DNA from: Polaribacter irgensii 23-P
Lineage (GTDB): Bacteria; Bacteroidota; Bacteroidia; Flavobacteriales; Flavobacteriaceae
DNA length: 64,000 nucleotides
Reading direction: 5' to 3'
Assembly (NCBI RefSeq): GCF_000153225.1
Contig: NZ_CH724148.1
Coordinates: 2,372,611 to 2,436,610, forward strand
Both the position numbers and the translations under genes were made by a program. The notes beneath the pieces were generated by a model. That model was not told the origin of the DNA and ran no database searches. It saw nothing but the letters and a program-made list of their open reading frames with translations. This document shows, piece after piece, positions 7,385 through 16,230 of the stretch (positions within the stretch are counted from its first letter, which is position 1; each line of letters starts with the position of its first letter).

Positions 7385-7390
7385 TGTGGC
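7307..7390 (+). other. attC-like site, second subtype (copy 2)
   Basis: Same layout as 3457-3539: ACACAA then CGTATAAAGTT on the left, TATAAACAA-GTTGTGGC on the right. GTTGTGGCTA (7383-7392) is the exact reverse complement of TAGCCACAAC (7989-7998) at the end of the following unit, a 10-base match. Confidence 0.5.
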
Positions 7391-7424
7391 TAATTAAAAC
7401 GAAACGTAAAATGAACGAACATTA

Positions 7425-7991
7425 ATGGAAGTAATTGGAATAATTATCGGTGTAATTGGAATTATAGTTGGAATTTATCCATATTACAGAAGTAAATATA
7501 TTTTAAGACCTGAATTGACTATTGAAATAACTTCAAAAGGAGGTTTAAGTGCACCAAGAGGTTTGAGCAGTAAGAATGTTTTAAACTCAGAAGGAAATAT
7601 TGACGGAAATAATGCAATCCGAATATTTGAATTAACTTGGAGATTTAAAGTGACAATTACGAATAATTCAGACTTGACCGCTTTTTATCCTGAACTTGAA
7701 TTTAATCCAACTGGTTCAAAATTTAGAATTGACAAAATCAACCGACTTAAACCAATCAAACCTTCCGAATCTTTGGAACTACTTGGGGAATTTAATAAAT
7801 ATGAGGAAGTTGAAGGGAAAAACAGAACAGATGTTGGAAAAGCACCACCAAACGAGTTTAGCGAATTAGAATTATTACTTGGCTATGAAAATTCTAAAAA
7901 ACGGAGATTTTATACTTTATTTGACTTTAACGAATCTGAAAAAAAGAATAAGTTCTTAAACAAAAAACCGAAAGATTACAGAAATAACTAG
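7425..7991 (+). CDS. membrane-anchored protein (188 aa)
   Basis: 188 aa. Residues 1-20 form one Ile/Gly/Val-rich membrane segment (EVIGIIIGVIGIIVG), followed by a tyrosine-rich turn and a polar domain of about 160 residues rich in predicted beta strands, ending in a Lys/Asn-rich tail. No family is recognised. Effectors and sensors in defence and cassette loci often have this anchor-plus-beta layout, but there is no specific motif. It is the only gene in the unit bounded by the 10-base matching boxes at 7383 and 7989; the stop codon overlaps the closing box. Confidence 0.6.
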   Translation: MEVIGIIIGVIGIIVGIYPYYRSKYILRPELTIEITSKGGLSAPRGLSSKNVLNSEGNIDGNNAIRIFELTWRFKVTITNNSDLTAFYPELEFNPTGSKFRIDKINRLKPIKPSESLELLGEFNKYEEVEGKNRTDVGKAPPNEFSELELLLGYENSKKRRFYTLFDFNESEKKNKFLNKKPKDYRNN

Positions 7992-8124
7992 CCACAACAC
8001 CGTATAAAATTAATTGCTGGTTTTAGCCAACTTACGAAAGTCCAAACGAACTTTCTTGGTTATTGTTTAATTTACTAAATTAATGCCTTAAAATACGCAA
8101 CTAACATTATACCAAACGTTGGCT
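7991..8124 (+). other. attC-like recombination site 3
   Basis: Outer boxes are GCCACAAC (7991-7998) and GTTGGCT (8118-8124). The inner arms are CGTATAAAATTAATTGC and GCAACTAACATTATAC, which pair closely. The central hairpin GAAAGTCC-AAAC-GAACTTTC has one mismatch. It lies directly after one gene and 26 bases before the next. Confidence 0.7.
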
Positions 8125-8149
8125 ACAATTAAAAAAAATCCTAACTGAA

Positions 8150-8743
8150 TTGAAAAACCTGAACTTTGAAACAATACTAGAAGATGCGCAAAAATTCTTA
8201 CGGACTGAAAACGATTCTTACATTCAAACTTATACCGAATTTATAAAATACTTTGAACAAATAAACGCTGGAAAAATAAACGAACATAATTTGGTAATTG
8301 CAAGTCATTTTGTTTATGGATGGATGCCGACAATTATTCATTTGAAATTGGAACAGAAAGACAAAGTTTTATTTTTATTAAATGCTGTGAAAAATGGACA
8401 CATTTTAAAAGTCAACGAACTTGAAATTCTAAAAAAATCAATAAATAACTCTTTAGTAGGACTTTCTAAACTTTTGCATTTTATTAATCCGAAAGATTAT
8501 GCGATTTGGGACAGTCGAATCTTTAGGTATTTAACAGAAAAGAAAAGTAGTTATGGAATTGACAGACCACAACTTTATCTTGACTATTTGAAAGGAATAA
8601 AGAACATTTCGGAAAATAAAGACTACGGAAAAATACACGATTTAATTTCTCGAAATTTTGAATATGATATTTATCCAACAAGAGCAATTGAAATAACAAT
8701 GTTTGAAACAGACAGAAATAGACAAAGCCGAATGAAAAAATAA
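8150..8743 (+). CDS. cassette protein, weakly glycosylase-like (197 aa)
   Basis: 197 aa from a TTG start; no in-frame ATG occurs near the beginning, so TTG or another non-ATG start must be used. The middle of the protein (LSKLLHFINPKDYAIWDSR) resembles a segment of OGG-like / HhH DNA-glycosylase-related proteins, where a Lys and a following Asp are catalytic. The likeness is short and recalled rather than computed. The rest is helical and unrecognised. It occupies the unit between GTTGGCT (8118) and GGGCAAC (8748), whose boxes match only in part. No signal peptide or membrane segment. Confidence 0.55.
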   Translation: MKNLNFETILEDAQKFLRTENDSYIQTYTEFIKYFEQINAGKINEHNLVIASHFVYGWMPTIIHLKLEQKDKVLFLLNAVKNGHILKVNELEILKKSINNSLVGLSKLLHFINPKDYAIWDSRIFRYLTEKKSSYGIDRPQLYLDYLKGIKNISENKDYGKIHDLISRNFEYDIYPTRAIEITMFETDRNRQSRMKK

Positions 8744-8747
8744 CTAT

Positions 8748-8882
8748 GGGCAACAACGTATAAAATTAATTGCTGACAAATCGATTACTTACGAAAGCCC
8801 AAACGGACTTTCGTCGTCAGTGTTTCATTTACTAAATTGATAGATTAAACTACGCGACTAACTTTATACAAACACTTTGTGC
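8748..8882 (+). other. attC-like recombination site 4, altered closing box
   Basis: Left box GGGCAAC (8748-8754), left arm CGTATAAAATTAATTGC, central ACGAAAGCCC-AAAC-GGACTTTCGT with one mismatch, right arm GCGACTAACTTTATACA. The closing box reads TTTGTGC (8876-8882) where the others have GTTxxxx, so the G at the expected crossover point is lost. It is the last clear site of the family in the window and may be inactive. Confidence 0.65.
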
Positions 8883-8927
8883 ATAATGCGGAAAATCGTT
8901 GTAAATATTTACATTTGAACTAAAAAA

Positions 8928-9013
8928 GCCAACGCGCAAACAGCACATTTATTTTTTTTCCAACACTAAATGCCAACGCTCAAAAAAATAAAAGAACTGT
9001 TCTTTGCCAACGC
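8928..9013. repeat. GCCAACGC motif cluster, left of the methylase
   Basis: The octamer GCCAACGC occurs at 8928-8935, 8972-8979 and 9006-9013, each in an A-rich setting. The same octamer recurs just after the following two-gene module (11300-11387). The third copy overlaps the -33 element of the module's promoter. Its origin is not known; it could be a protein-binding site or short mobile-repeat debris. Confidence 0.5.
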
Positions 9014-9033
9014 ACCAAATAGTACTAACTTTA
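9003..9033 (+). promoter_or_regulatory. promoter of the restriction-modification pair
   Basis: TTTG (9003-9006), exactly 19 bases, then TAACTTTA (9026-9033), one base from the TAnnTTTG consensus of Bacteroidetes. The methyltransferase ATG follows 26 bases after it behind an A-rich leader. This is one of the clearest promoters in the window. Confidence 0.65.
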
Positions 9034-9059
9034 GAAATTAAAGATAAAGATAATTTAAT

Positions 9060-10121
9060 ATGGCAATAAACAATTTAGCTGCAGCTAAAAAAGCCAAGAA
9101 TGACGAATTTTACACGTTATACTCTGACATACAAAAAGAAATACAAGCATATCTTGACTACAATCCAAATGTTTTTAAAGGTAAAACTGTTCTACTTCCT
9201 TGTGATGACCCTGAATGGAGTAATTTTACGAAATTTTTCGCACAGAATTTTGAACGTTTCGGAATAAAAAAACTGATAAGTACAAGTTACGCACCAAATA
9301 GCAAACCTTATCAAATCGGATATCAAGTATCTATATTTGAAGAAAGTGCACCACAATACGACAGCAACAAAACTGAAAGTCAAGGAAAAATATATACTTT
9401 AGAGAGAGACATTACAGAAGACGGTAGAATTGACGTTGACGATTTAGAATGGAATTATCTCAAAGGAGATGGAGACTTTAGAAGTGAAGAAGTAATAAAG
9501 TTAAGAGATGAAGCAGATATTATTATAACCAACCCACCATTTTCATTATTTCGAGATTTCTTGCAATGGATAATTGAAGCTGATAAGCAATTTGCAATTA
9601 TTGGGAATATAAATGCAATAGCCTACCAAGAGGTTTTTGCTTTAATTGCACAAAATAAAATTTGGTTAGGTACTGGAATGGGAAGATGGATTTCTGGATT
9701 TATTGTTCCTGACACTTATGAATTATATGGAACGGAAGCAAGAATTGATGATGATGGTAATCGGATTGTAGCAACAAATAATTGCCTATGGTTGACAAAT
9801 ATTGAACACGGTAAAAGATATCAACCATTAAAATTAATGACGTTAGCTGACAATAATAAGTTTAATAAAAAACTAAAAAAAAGAACTGCATACGAAAAAT
9901 ATGATAATTATGATGCTATTGAAGTGCCTTTCACAGATGCAATTCCTTCAGATTTTGATGGAACAATGGGAGTTCCAATAACATTTCTTGATAAATACAA
10001 TCCAAATCAGTTCGATATAATTGGTATTATGGCAACAACCAAAATAAGTGAATACAATTTTGGATATCCATTTGTAAATGGTAAAAAAAAATATGCTCGA
10101 ATTTTAATCAAAAAGAAATGA
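9060..10121 (+). CDS. EcoRI-family adenine-specific DNA methyltransferase
   Basis: 353 aa. The start (AKNDEFYT, then [18 protein letters not shown]) and the NPPF motif at about residues 158-161 within [11 protein letters not shown] identify the EcoRI_methylase family, which transfers a methyl group from S-adenosylmethionine to N6 of adenine in a specific DNA sequence. The length is close to that of EcoRI methylase (about 325 aa). The C-terminus has a lysine-rich end. Its stop overlaps the next start as ATGA, so it is coupled to a DUF262-HNH nuclease. A self-protecting modification enzyme is the obvious role. The target sequence cannot be read from the protein. Confidence 0.85.
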   Translation: MAINNLAAAKKAKNDEFYTLYSDIQKEIQAYLDYNPNVFKGKTVLLPCDDPEWSNFTKFFAQNFERFGIKKLISTSYAPNSKPYQIGYQVSIFEESAPQYDSNKTESQGKIYTLERDITEDGRIDVDDLEWNYLKGDGDFRSEEVIKLRDEADIIITNPPFSLFRDFLQWIIEADKQFAIIGNINAIAYQEVFALIAQNKIWLGTGMGRWISGFIVPDTYELYGTEARIDDDGNRIVATNNCLWLTNIEHGKRYQPLKLMTLADNNKFNKKLKKRTAYEKYDNYDAIEVPFTDAIPSDFDGTMGVPITFLDKYNPNQFDIIGIMATTKISEYNFGYPFVNGKKKYARILIKKK

Positions 10122-11281
10122 AAACAACATTAAGGAGCGAAATAACCGTTAAAGAAATCTGTGACGGTTTCGTGTATAATGAAGCAGAAGGAAAAGGTCT
10201 TTTCGGTCTTTCTGGAACTCTAACAATTCAACCAGAATATCAGAGAAATTATATTTATGCAGATGGTAAAAGAGATGTCGCGGTTATAGAAAGTATCTTA
10301 AAAGGTTATCCTTTAGGTCTAATTTACTTTAATACATTGAAAAACGGTCATTTTGAAGTTTTAGATGGTCAACAAAGAATTACAAGTATTGGAAGGTTTC
10401 TCACTTTCAAATTTCCAATTAAAGATGGAAATGGAATGGAACAATATTTTGATAGCCTACCAAGTGATAAGCAACAAAAAATTGAACAAGCAAAACTTTT
10501 AATATTTGAATGTGAAGGAGAAGAAAGTGAGATTAAAGAATGGTTTAAAACAATTAATATAGCTGGAGTTCCACTTAATGCTCAAGAACTTCGAAATGCC
10601 ATTTATTCTGGAGAATTTGTTACACTTTGTAAAGAAGAATTTAGCAATAGCCTGAATACAAATATCCAGAAGTGGAGTGCTTATATAAGAGGTAGTGTTG
10701 ATAGACAAGAAATTCTTGAATGTGGTTTAGACTGGGTTAGTCAAGGTAAAATTGACAACTATATGAGTAGCAATAGAAAGGAAAGCAACATTAAGGAATT
10801 GAAGACCTATTTTAATAGTGTTATTGATTGGGTATCAACAGTCTTTATTGATGTTGAAAGAGAAATGTGTGGTTTGGAATGGGGAAGATTATATGAAAAT
10901 CACCATAAAACTGCCTATAATCCAAATAAAGTTTCTAAACAAGTAAGAGAACTTTATGGAGACCCATTTATAAAAAACGGGAAAGGTGTTTTTGAATATA
11001 TTTTAGGAGGTTCAAATGAAACAAAATTGTTACAAGTGAGAGTTTTCGATGAATCAACTAAAAAATCAACTTATGCTCAACAAACAAAAATAGCAAAAAG
11101 CAAAGACAAATCTAATTGCCCACTATGTGCAGTCAGTAATAATTCTAACAAAAAAAAGATTTGGACAATTAATGAAATGGATGCTGACCACGTAACAGCT
11201 TGGAGCAAAGGTGGTGCAACTTTAAAGGATAATTGCGAAATGTTATGTAAAACTCATAATAGAGCAAAAGGAAATAAGTAG
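10118..11281 (+). CDS. DUF262 domain plus HNH nuclease, R-M partner
   Basis: 387 aa. The N-terminal half is a DUF262 (GmrS-like, ParB-fold) domain with YQRNY at residues 41-45 and DGQQR at 83-87, the NTP-site motif of the family. The C-terminal 54 residues are an HNH nuclease finger: C334 and C337, DH at 357-358, N372, C373 and C377, and HN at 380-381. DUF262-HNH proteins include modification-dependent restriction enzymes such as GmrSD. Here it is joined by a four-base overlap to an EcoRI-type methyltransferase, so it is probably the restriction component, with DUF262 acting as an NTP-using control or specificity domain. That role is inference from pairing. Confidence 0.85.
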   Translation: MKTTLRSEITVKEICDGFVYNEAEGKGLFGLSGTLTIQPEYQRNYIYADGKRDVAVIESILKGYPLGLIYFNTLKNGHFEVLDGQQRITSIGRFLTFKFPIKDGNGMEQYFDSLPSDKQQKIEQAKLLIFECEGEESEIKEWFKTINIAGVPLNAQELRNAIYSGEFVTLCKEEFSNSLNTNIQKWSAYIRGSVDRQEILECGLDWVSQGKIDNYMSSNRKESNIKELKTYFNSVIDWVSTVFIDVEREMCGLEWGRLYENHHKTAYNPNKVSKQVRELYGDPFIKNGKGVFEYILGGSNETKLLQVRVFDESTKKSTYAQQTKIAKSKDKSNCPLCAVSNNSNKKKIWTINEMDADHVTAWSKGGATLKDNCEMLCKTHNRAKGNK

Positions 11282-11299
11282 AAATATGAACTGAATTAT

Positions 11300-11387
11300 G
11301 CCAACGCTAAAAAGCCATACACATTTGCAATTCTTACCAGCCAACGCTAAAAGCCAAAAATTGCAAAAGAGTATGTCTTGCCTACGC
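11300..11387. repeat. GCCAACGC motif cluster, right of the nuclease
   Basis: GCCAACGC at 11300-11307 and 11340-11347, both followed by TAAAA(A)GCC, and a one-base variant GCCTACGC at 11380-11387. Together with the left cluster at 8928-9013 it brackets the two-gene module on both sides, marking it off from the attC-like array. Confidence 0.5.
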
Positions 11388-12027
11388 TAGCAAGTTTGCG
11401 GAATAAAGCCAGTGGATAAATGTATAAAAAACATAGGGCGTTTGTGCTAAACCGAGATGTCTGTGAGTATAAACTAAATAATAAACCGAAACGACAATGC
11501 TTATTTAGTGCCCTCCATTTCTGATTCTAAACGTTACCCTTTCCCAACCATTCCTTAAAGCAAAAAAGAACCTAACCTTAGCTTTGGGGTTAAAGTCTAC
11601 AAGAGAACAACACCTTTTATCCGCCTATTCCTTGTTGGAATAAGATTAAAAGGTTGCATTTAAAAACTAATTAGTTAATTCACTTTTTTATAGTTATTTG
11701 CAAGCTATCTTTAGGAAAGTAATCACGGTCTTTATTCTTACAACGTGCTCAAAAACGACTAAACTACAACCCGTGCTTTCTCCTAAAACACGTATTCCCA
11801 AGCGCACAGAGAATCAAAAAACACGTTTGGCAAGAACTGTAACCGTCATCATCCATCGAAATACAAACAACCCACAACCCACAACGCATACGCATAAACC
11901 ACCCAATCCCCACTCCGAACCTATTTACAAACAAAACACAACATAGAAATCTGTAGAAACTCAAGTTGCTTAAGAACGCTCAAAATAGGTCCACAACATC
12001 GAATGCTTTACTAAAAATTAGGCACAC
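11388..12027. other. gene-free spacer between accessory region and typA
   Basis: No convincing gene. A C/A-rich patch at about 11750-11945 leaves short frames open on both strands (82 aa on +, 66 aa on -), but the encoded Thr/Pro/Asn-rich and Cys/Phe/Arg-rich sequences look like translated composition bias. The CCTAACCTTAGCTTTGGGG segment near 11570 recalls the AACCTAAAGTTGGCTTTGAG segment near 1015 and 6555, a weak link to the array. Confidence 0.5.
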
Positions 12028-12060
12028 AAAAAAAGGACAAGATAAATCTTGCCCTTTTTA
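12028..12060 (-). terminator. rho-independent terminator of typA
   Basis: On the - strand the transcript would form GGGCAAGA-TTTA-TCTTGTCC and run into TTTTTTT. It lies about 20 bases beyond the typA stop. Stem, short loop and T-run are all present. Confidence 0.8.
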
Positions 12061-12079
12061 TAACTATCGTTTTGGTAAA

Positions 12080-13852
12080 TTATCCTTTAAAGACAATTTT
12101 ACGCATTCTTAAATTTTCTGGAGTTACCTCTAGATATTCATCTTCCTTGATGTATTCCATATTTTCCTCCAAAGAGAAATCTACTTTCGGTGCAATCTTC
12201 ATCGCTTCATCGGTACCCGACTTACGCATGTTTGTCAATTGCTTTCCTTTGATCAAGTTTACTGCCATTTCATCAGACTTGCTGTTCTCTCCAATTACCT
12301 GACCGATGTAAATTTCTTGATTCACATCAATAAAGAAACGTCCTCTATCTTGCAAACGGTTCAATGCATAAGCAGTTGCTTTTCCAGCTGCAGAAGAAAC
12401 AATTGCTCCTTTTACTTCTTCGGTAAAGTCTCCTTTGTACAATCCGTATTCGCTAAATCTGTGGTTGATAATTGCTGTTCCAGCGGTAGCCGTAAGGATT
12501 CTATTTCTCAAACCAATCAATCCTCTTGAAGGAATTGAAAATTCTAAGTGCTGTAGATCTCCTTTAGGCTCCATGATCAACATGTCTCCTTTTCTTAACG
12601 ATACCAAGTTAATTGCTTTTGAAGCCATCTCCTCGGGAACATCGATAGACAATGTTTCCATTGGCTCGTGCTTCTTACCGTCAATTTCTTTTAAAATTAC
12701 CTGTGGACGTCCCACCTGCAATTCATATCCTTCTCTACGCATGGTTTCAATCAATACCGATAAGTGCAGTACTCCACGTCCGTAAACGTTGAACTTGTCT
12801 TCACTATCTGTCGTCTCTACTTTTAATGCTAAGTTTTTTTCTAGTTCTTTGAACAGACGGTCACGAATGTGACGCGAAGTAACAAATTTTCCTTCTTTAC
12901 CAAAGAAAGGAGAATTGTTAATGGTAAACAACATACTCATGGTAGGCTGATCGATTTCTGTTCTTGGCAATGCTTCTGGGTTTTCTAGATCTGCAATGGT
13001 ATCTCCAATTTCAAATCCGTCAATTCCTGTGATTGCACAAATATCTCCACAAGGAACTTTTTCTACCTGCACTTTTCCCATTCCTTCGAATACGTGCAAT
13101 TCCTTGATTCTTACTTTTTTCGTAGATCCATCTGCTTTACACAACATGTAATCTTTTCCTACTTCTAAATCTCCACGAAATACACGTCCAATTGCAATTC
13201 TACCTGTAAAAGCAGAAAAGTCTAAAGAAGTAATTTGCATCTGCGGTGTTCCTTCATTGTACTTGGTTGCAGGAATCGACTCTAAAACAGCATCCAATAA
13301 CGGAATGATGTTGTCAGTTACATTCTTCCAATCTGTACTCATCCAGTTGTTTTTTGCAGAACCATAGATGGTTGCAAAATCCAACTGCTCTTCTGTAGCT
13401 TCTAAGGCAAACATCAAGTCAAAAACTTTCTCGTGAACGATGTCAGGAGTACAGTTTTCTTTGTCTACTTTGTTGACTACTACAATCGGAGTCAATCCTA
13501 AATCTAAGGCCTTTCCCAGTACAAAACGTGTTTGTGGCATCGGTCCTTCAAATGCATCTACCAATAACAAAACACCATCGGCCATTTTCAATACACGCTC
13601 TACTTCACCACCAAAATCGGCGTGACCAGGAGTATCAATGACATTGATTTTTGTTCCTTTGTACATGACAGAAACGTTTTTAGAAAGAATGGTAATCCCT
13701 CTTTCACGTTCTAAATCATTATTATCTAATAATAAATCTTTCCGTTCTTTACGATCGTCTAAGATTTTTGCTTGATCAATAATCTTGTCAACTAACGTTG
13801 TTTTTCCGTGATCGACATGGGCTATAATAGCGATGTTTCTAATTTGATGCAT
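12080..13852 (-). CDS. typA: translational GTPase TypA/BipA
   Basis: 590 aa, close to the usual 600. The GTPase domain starts at once: AHVDHGKT at residues 11-18 (P-loop), RERGITI near 49-55 (switch I), DTPGHADF near 73-80 (G3) and NKVDK near 128 (G4). The later parts match the EF-G-like domains II, III and V and the TypA-specific C-terminus ([14 protein letters not shown]). The protein binds 70S ribosomes and helps assembly and translation under cold and stress. Single transcription unit on the - strand with a terminator behind it and a -7 element in front. The start ATG follows the promoter by about 20 bases. Confidence 0.97.
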   Translation of the reverse strand: MHQIRNIAIIAHVDHGKTTLVDKIIDQAKILDDRKERKDLLLDNNDLERERGITILSKNVSVMYKGTKINVIDTPGHADFGGEVERVLKMADGVLLLVDAFEGPMPQTRFVLGKALDLGLTPIVVVNKVDKENCTPDIVHEKVFDLMFALEATEEQLDFATIYGSAKNNWMSTDWKNVTDNIIPLLDAVLESIPATKYNEGTPQMQITSLDFSAFTGRIAIGRVFRGDLEVGKDYMLCKADGSTKKVRIKELHVFEGMGKVQVEKVPCGDICAITGIDGFEIGDTIADLENPEALPRTEIDQPTMSMLFTINNSPFFGKEGKFVTSRHIRDRLFKELEKNLALKVETTDSEDKFNVYGRGVLHLSVLIETMRREGYELQVGRPQVILKEIDGKKHEPMETLSIDVPEEMASKAINLVSLRKGDMLIMEPKGDLQHLEFSIPSRGLIGLRNRILTATAGTAIINHRFSEYGLYKGDFTEEVKGAIVSSAAGKATAYALNRLQDRGRFFIDVNQEIYIGQVIGENSKSDEMAVNLIKGKQLTNMRKSGTDEAMKIAPKVDFSLEENMEYIKEDEYLEVTPENLRMRKIVFKG

Positions 13853-13874
13853 TCGTGATTTCTTAAATTTCGTG

Positions 13875-13882
13875 CAAAAGTA
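13875..13882 (-). promoter_or_regulatory. -7 element of the typA promoter
   Basis: TACTTTTG on the - strand is an exact TAnnTTTG match about 22 bases before the typA start codon. No TTTG is seen 19 bases upstream, so only half of the promoter is supported. Confidence 0.4.
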
Positions 13883-14050
13883 GGTGATTCCGCGTTCATT
13901 AAACGATTTCTTGCTGTTTATTTTTGATTTTTGATGCGTGCGATTGCATTATTTTTCGTTCAAAAGCACATTTAATCCGCCATTGCTGCGCGGAATGCAA
14001 AATCTGTAGTTCTTTAAAGGCCCAATTCCTTTTGATTTGTTATCATAAAA

Positions 14051-15106
14051 CTATGCTGGATAGCCTCCTTTTAAATTGAACAATGCACGCGCAAAATTGG
14101 CCTCCTTTAAAATGGCAATTGCCTGTTTGCTGCGAATTCCCGTTTTGCAATAGACCACCAGCGGTTTATCGGTAGGGATTTCATCAATACAAGAAGAGAG
14201 CGTTGGCAATGGAATGTGTTGTCCACCAATATGATGCTCAACGCGTTCCCAAGTTTCGCGAACGTCTAATAAGCGATACTCTTCTTTGTGTTTTAAAAAT
14301 GCTTCAAAAGAAATTTCTTCCTGCACTTCCACACCACAGAAAAAATCATAATCCGCTGCGAGCGCCACCACGGTATTTTTAAGCTCTTTTTCAAAACTCA
14401 CCAGCAGTTGTTGCATTGTCAAAACATTGTACAGCAATAGCTTATTGGACAGCACCATACCGATTCCGCAAATAATTTTAATCACTTCATTGGCTTGTAA
14501 ACTCCCAATAATTCCCGGTAAAACGCCCAAAACGCCTATTTGTGAGCAGTTGGGTGCATCTTCGGGCTTTGGAGGATTTGGATACAGGCAACGATAGGTA
14601 GCACTTTCTTGATAATTAAACACACTTACCTGGCCTTCAAACTTAAAGATGGCGCCATATACCAGCGGTTTTTTTGCGAGCACCGCGGCATCGTTGGTTA
14701 AATAACGGGTGGAAAAATTATCACTCCCATCGACAATAATATCATAGGCTTTAAATAGCAAAATTGCATTTTCGCGTGTCAACTTTTCATTGTACACGTT
14801 AAAAGCAATGAACGGATTTAGTCTTGACAGGCGTTTCGCGGCCGTTTCGGCTTTCGAAAGACCTACGTCATCCAGAGTATATAAGATTTGACGCTGTAGA
14901 TTGCTCTGTGCAACCACATCGTCGTCTATAATTCCCAGTGTTCCCACTCCCGCAGCGGTCAAGTATTGCAGAACCGGACATCCCAATCCTCCTGCTCCCA
15001 CAACCAAGACTTTCGCCTGCTTGAGTTTTAGTTGTCCCTCCACTCCTATTTCGTCTAATATAAGATGGCGATCGTATTGTTTTTTTTCTTCGTTTGTGAG
15101 GATCAT
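14051..15106 (-). CDS. thiF: ThiF/MoeB-type adenylyltransferase with rhodanese domain
   Basis: 351 aa. Residues 1-240 are the E1-like adenylating domain: YDRHLILDEIG near the start, nucleotide loop GAGGLG at 37-42, and the CLYPNPP...PNC region with the substrate Cys. The zinc CxxC pairs of E. coli ThiF are not visible. Residues about 255-351 are a rhodanese domain with active Cys320 in VYCKTGIRS. It should adenylate the ThiS C-terminus and pass sulfur to it, with the fused rhodanese as sulfur carrier. Last gene of the thiamin operon; its start overlaps the thiH stop by four bases. MoeB-type activity for molybdopterin is possible, but context favours thiamin. Confidence 0.88.
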   Translation of the reverse strand: MILTNEEKKQYDRHLILDEIGVEGQLKLKQAKVLVVGAGGLGCPVLQYLTAAGVGTLGIIDDDVVAQSNLQRQILYTLDDVGLSKAETAAKRLSRLNPFIAFNVYNEKLTRENAILLFKAYDIIVDGSDNFSTRYLTNDAAVLAKKPLVYGAIFKFEGQVSVFNYQESATYRCLYPNPPKPEDAPNCSQIGVLGVLPGIIGSLQANEVIKIICGIGMVLSNKLLLYNVLTMQQLLVSFEKELKNTVVALAADYDFFCGVEVQEEISFEAFLKHKEEYRLLDVRETWERVEHHIGGQHIPLPTLSSCIDEIPTDKPLVVYCKTGIRSKQAIAILKEANFARALFNLKGGYPA

Positions 15107-16227
15107 GAGGGATGCACGGATTCAAATTGTGCCCAGTCTTTCCAAACCACTTCTAAACCTTGACTTTTCAACATGGCAACCACCTCTTCGGTACTGCGCT
15201 CGTCAGAAATTTCAAACTGCTCTAAAGATTCCTTTTCTAGGGTATAGCCACCGGGGCTGGTTTTTGATTCTGCGCTAATCGATGTGGTGCCTAAATGCAC
15301 AATATGATTTCTAAAAATTTCGCTCTCCCGCGTAGACATCGAAAGTTCAATATCTTCATCAAACAACCGAAAGGCACAAATTAACTGCACCAAATCGGTG
15401 TCTGTCATCGCTACTTTTGGTTCCAAACCCCCAGAATGCGGTCGCAATCTTGGAAACGAAATGGAATACTTTGTTTTCCAATAGGTTTTTTGAAGGTACC
15501 TTAAATGCAATGCAGTAAAAAGACTGTCTGCGCGCCAATCTTCCAAGCCAAACAAAGCGCCCAAACCAATTTTGTGAATGCCGGCTTTTCCCAACCGGTC
15601 GGGCGTCTCTAAGCGGTAATCAAAATTAGATTTTTTTCCCTTCGGATGGTGTTTCTTATACTCATCTCGGTGGTAGGTTTCCTGATATACCAGTACCGCA
15701 TACAATCCGTTTTCTATCAACAGTTCATATTCCTCTTGGTCTAAAGGTTGTACTTCAATCGTAATATTTGAAAATTGAGAACGGATCAGTTGAATGGCAT
15801 TTTTAAGATATGCCACCCCAACTTTTTGATTTGCTTCTCCTGTTACGAGCAGAATATGATCGTAGCCTTTCTTTTTTAAAAAAGCGACCTCTTTTAAAAT
15901 TTCGGGATCTGTAAGTGTCCGTCTCGGTATTTTATTCGTCATGCTAAATCCGCAATAGGTGCAAATATTCTGGCATTCGTTGCTCAAATACATGGGGGCA
16001 TACATTTGGATAGTATTCCCAAATCTTTTTTTAGTGAGCAGGCTGCTTTTTTGCGCCATCTGCTCTAAAAAAGGTTTTGCTGCTGGAGAAATCAAGGCCT
16101 TAAAATCTTCGAGGTCGAGTTTCTCTTTCGCCAAGGCCTGCCTTACCTCTGCCGTTGTTTTATTGAAAATACTTTTCAGGGTATCGTCCCAATTGTACGT
16201 GTCAAAAAGTGTTTTAAAAATAGCCAT
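15103..16227 (-). CDS. thiH: 2-iminoacetate synthase ThiH
   Basis: 374 aa, normal length. A radical-SAM enzyme with the cluster motif C85-x3-C89-x2-C92 (NECQNICTYCGFS), followed by PRRTLT and LVTGE segments typical of ThiH. It splits tyrosine to p-cresol and dehydroglycine (2-iminoacetate), the glycine-derived part of the thiazole ring, using S-adenosylmethionine and an iron-sulfur cluster. This is the anaerobic-type route, as opposed to ThiO. It lies three bases after thiG and overlaps thiF by four, in one operon with both partners it needs. Confidence 0.95.
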   Translation of the reverse strand: MAIFKTLFDTYNWDDTLKSIFNKTTAEVRQALAKEKLDLEDFKALISPAAKPFLEQMAQKSSLLTKKRFGNTIQMYAPMYLSNECQNICTYCGFSMTNKIPRRTLTDPEILKEVAFLKKKGYDHILLVTGEANQKVGVAYLKNAIQLIRSQFSNITIEVQPLDQEEYELLIENGLYAVLVYQETYHRDEYKKHHPKGKKSNFDYRLETPDRLGKAGIHKIGLGALFGLEDWRADSLFTALHLRYLQKTYWKTKYSISFPRLRPHSGGLEPKVAMTDTDLVQLICAFRLFDEDIELSMSTRESEIFRNHIVHLGTTSISAESKTSPGGYTLEKESLEQFEISDERSTEEVVAMLKSQGLEVVWKDWAQFESVHPS

Positions 16228-16230
16228 GTT

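Noticed and set aside
4264-8882. CRISPR array
   Set aside because: The repeated sites are 132-135 bp, imperfect, and separated by whole genes of different length rather than by short uniform spacers; no cas genes.
8990-9060. tRNA or other small RNA gene before the methylase
   Set aside because: No cloverleaf-compatible arms; the sequence is explained by a promoter and the octamer repeats.
9192-9383. 63-aa - strand frame inside the methylase gene
   Set aside because: Antisense shadow of a clear family member.
11698-11946. 82-aa + strand frame rich in Thr, Pro, Asn and His
   Set aside because: TTG start, no leader, low-complexity composition from a C/A-rich patch; a - strand frame overlaps it equally. 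No protein-like pattern.
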